Below, in pieces: positions 63,753-64,000 of a stretch of 64,000 nucleotides of DNA. The position numbers and the translations under genes were made by a program. The stretch lies in contig RAZD01000003.1 in assembly GCA_003612525.1 (NCBI GenBank), positions 124,001-188,000 on the forward strand. The letters run 5' to 3'. The DNA comes from a bacterium C-53 (GTDB lineage Bacteria > Bacillota > Clostridia > Lachnospirales > Lachnospiraceae). Numbering within the stretch: position 1 is the first letter of the stretch; each line of letters opens with the position of its first letter. The notes below the pieces were generated by a model, which was not told the DNA's origin, ran no database searches, and saw only the letters and a list, made by a program, of their open reading frames with translations.

Positions 63753-64000
63753 CTATTTTCTTACAAGATGTCTCGGTGTTCCGTTTACAAATACAGGAAG
63801 AAGCTCACCCATAATCAGAGGACGTGCATACTTGATATATCCGTCATTCAGTCCCTTGCCATCTTCTGTAATCCACTCATCAGGAACTTTTCTCTCAACA
63901 TTTGCAATTGCATGAATATCATATGCAGAAGTACCGCACTGATAAGGTGCGTCACCGTTTCTGTCAAGTGTAATCATCATTCCTGTCTTGCCTTCTTCTG
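63753..64000 (-). CDS. pfkA: 6-phosphofructokinase, C-terminal part (runs off right edge)
   Basis: The last 82 codons or so. E-E-G-K-T-G-M-M-I-T, Y-Q-C-G-T-S-A-Y-D-I-H-A-I-A-N and the final P-R-H-L-V look like the C-terminal domain of a phosphofructokinase of the clostridial long or PPi-linked type. The frame remains open to the window edge. The ATP- versus PPi-dependence cannot be judged from this part. Confidence 0.75.
   Translation of the reverse strand, partial: EEGKTGMMITLDRNGDAPYQCGTSAYDIHAIANVERKVPDEWITEDGKGLNDGYIKYARPLIMGELLPVFVNGTPRHLVRK

Overview
The window looks like the chromosome of a spore-forming Firmicute of class Clostridia, most likely a gut Lachnospiraceae. That rests on an alpha/beta-type small acid-soluble spore protein with a sigma-G-like promoter, the gene order tig-clpP-clpX-lon-ysxC, strong GGAGG ribosome binding sites, many sugar ABC operons with LacI, AraC and YesMN regulators, and moderate GC content. 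Most genes lie on the minus strand. I see no rRNA, tRNA, prophage, intact insertion sequence or CRISPR array.

Layout. 1-6690: an OmpR-type two-component system followed by two ATPase/FtsX-permease pairs, read right to left from a promoter near 6820; the last permease runs off the left edge. 6862-9453: clpB. 9629-13000: a TauE/SafE-type exporter and a Zn/Cd efflux operon (ArsR repressor, free metal-binding domain, P1B ATPase) with its operator. 13262-15054: a DUF3810 putative metalloprotein and a coiled-coil protein built on 42-bp DNA repeats. 15228-17212: two adjacent CobW-type GTPases, one His-rich and one fused to a DUF1980/TIGR03943-like domain. 17375-24300: single-function genes (NlpC/P60 peptidase, truA, alpha/beta hydrolase, YbjQ, Fe-S aldo/keto reductase, D-lactate dehydrogenase-like, AI-2E permease). 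24259-30477: ysxC, lon, clpX, clpP and tig, the protein quality control block.

31333-36560 is an accessory segment. It holds an AgrC-like kinase and LytTR regulator, a 59-residue DUF6440 protein that had to be read out by hand, twin direct repeats with 21-bp spacing in front of that gene (a likely LytTR operator), a membrane-anchored hypothetical, and a MntA/HepT module between two copies of a direct repeat.

36747-49339 is a rhamnose locus: mutarotase, substrate-binding protein, two permeases, double ATPase, a divergent YesMN pair, an AraA/FucI-type isomerase, rhamnulokinase and an AraC regulator. No canonical RhaA or RhaD lies in the window. 49471-51781 holds the spore protein, a DUF975 membrane protein, a DJ-1/PfpI protein and a CYTH protein.

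51860-64000 is maltodextrin/glycogen metabolism: LacI regulator, malQ, MalG/MalF-type permeases and the binding protein behind a triple 12-bp operator array; glgP with a palindromic operator inside its promoter; a second LacI regulator; a DUF6311 membrane protein; and the end of pfkA. Imported maltodextrin would be split by MalQ and GlgP and fed to glycolysis.

Gene functions are inferred from motifs, length and context read by eye. Promoters and terminators are pattern calls without experimental support.
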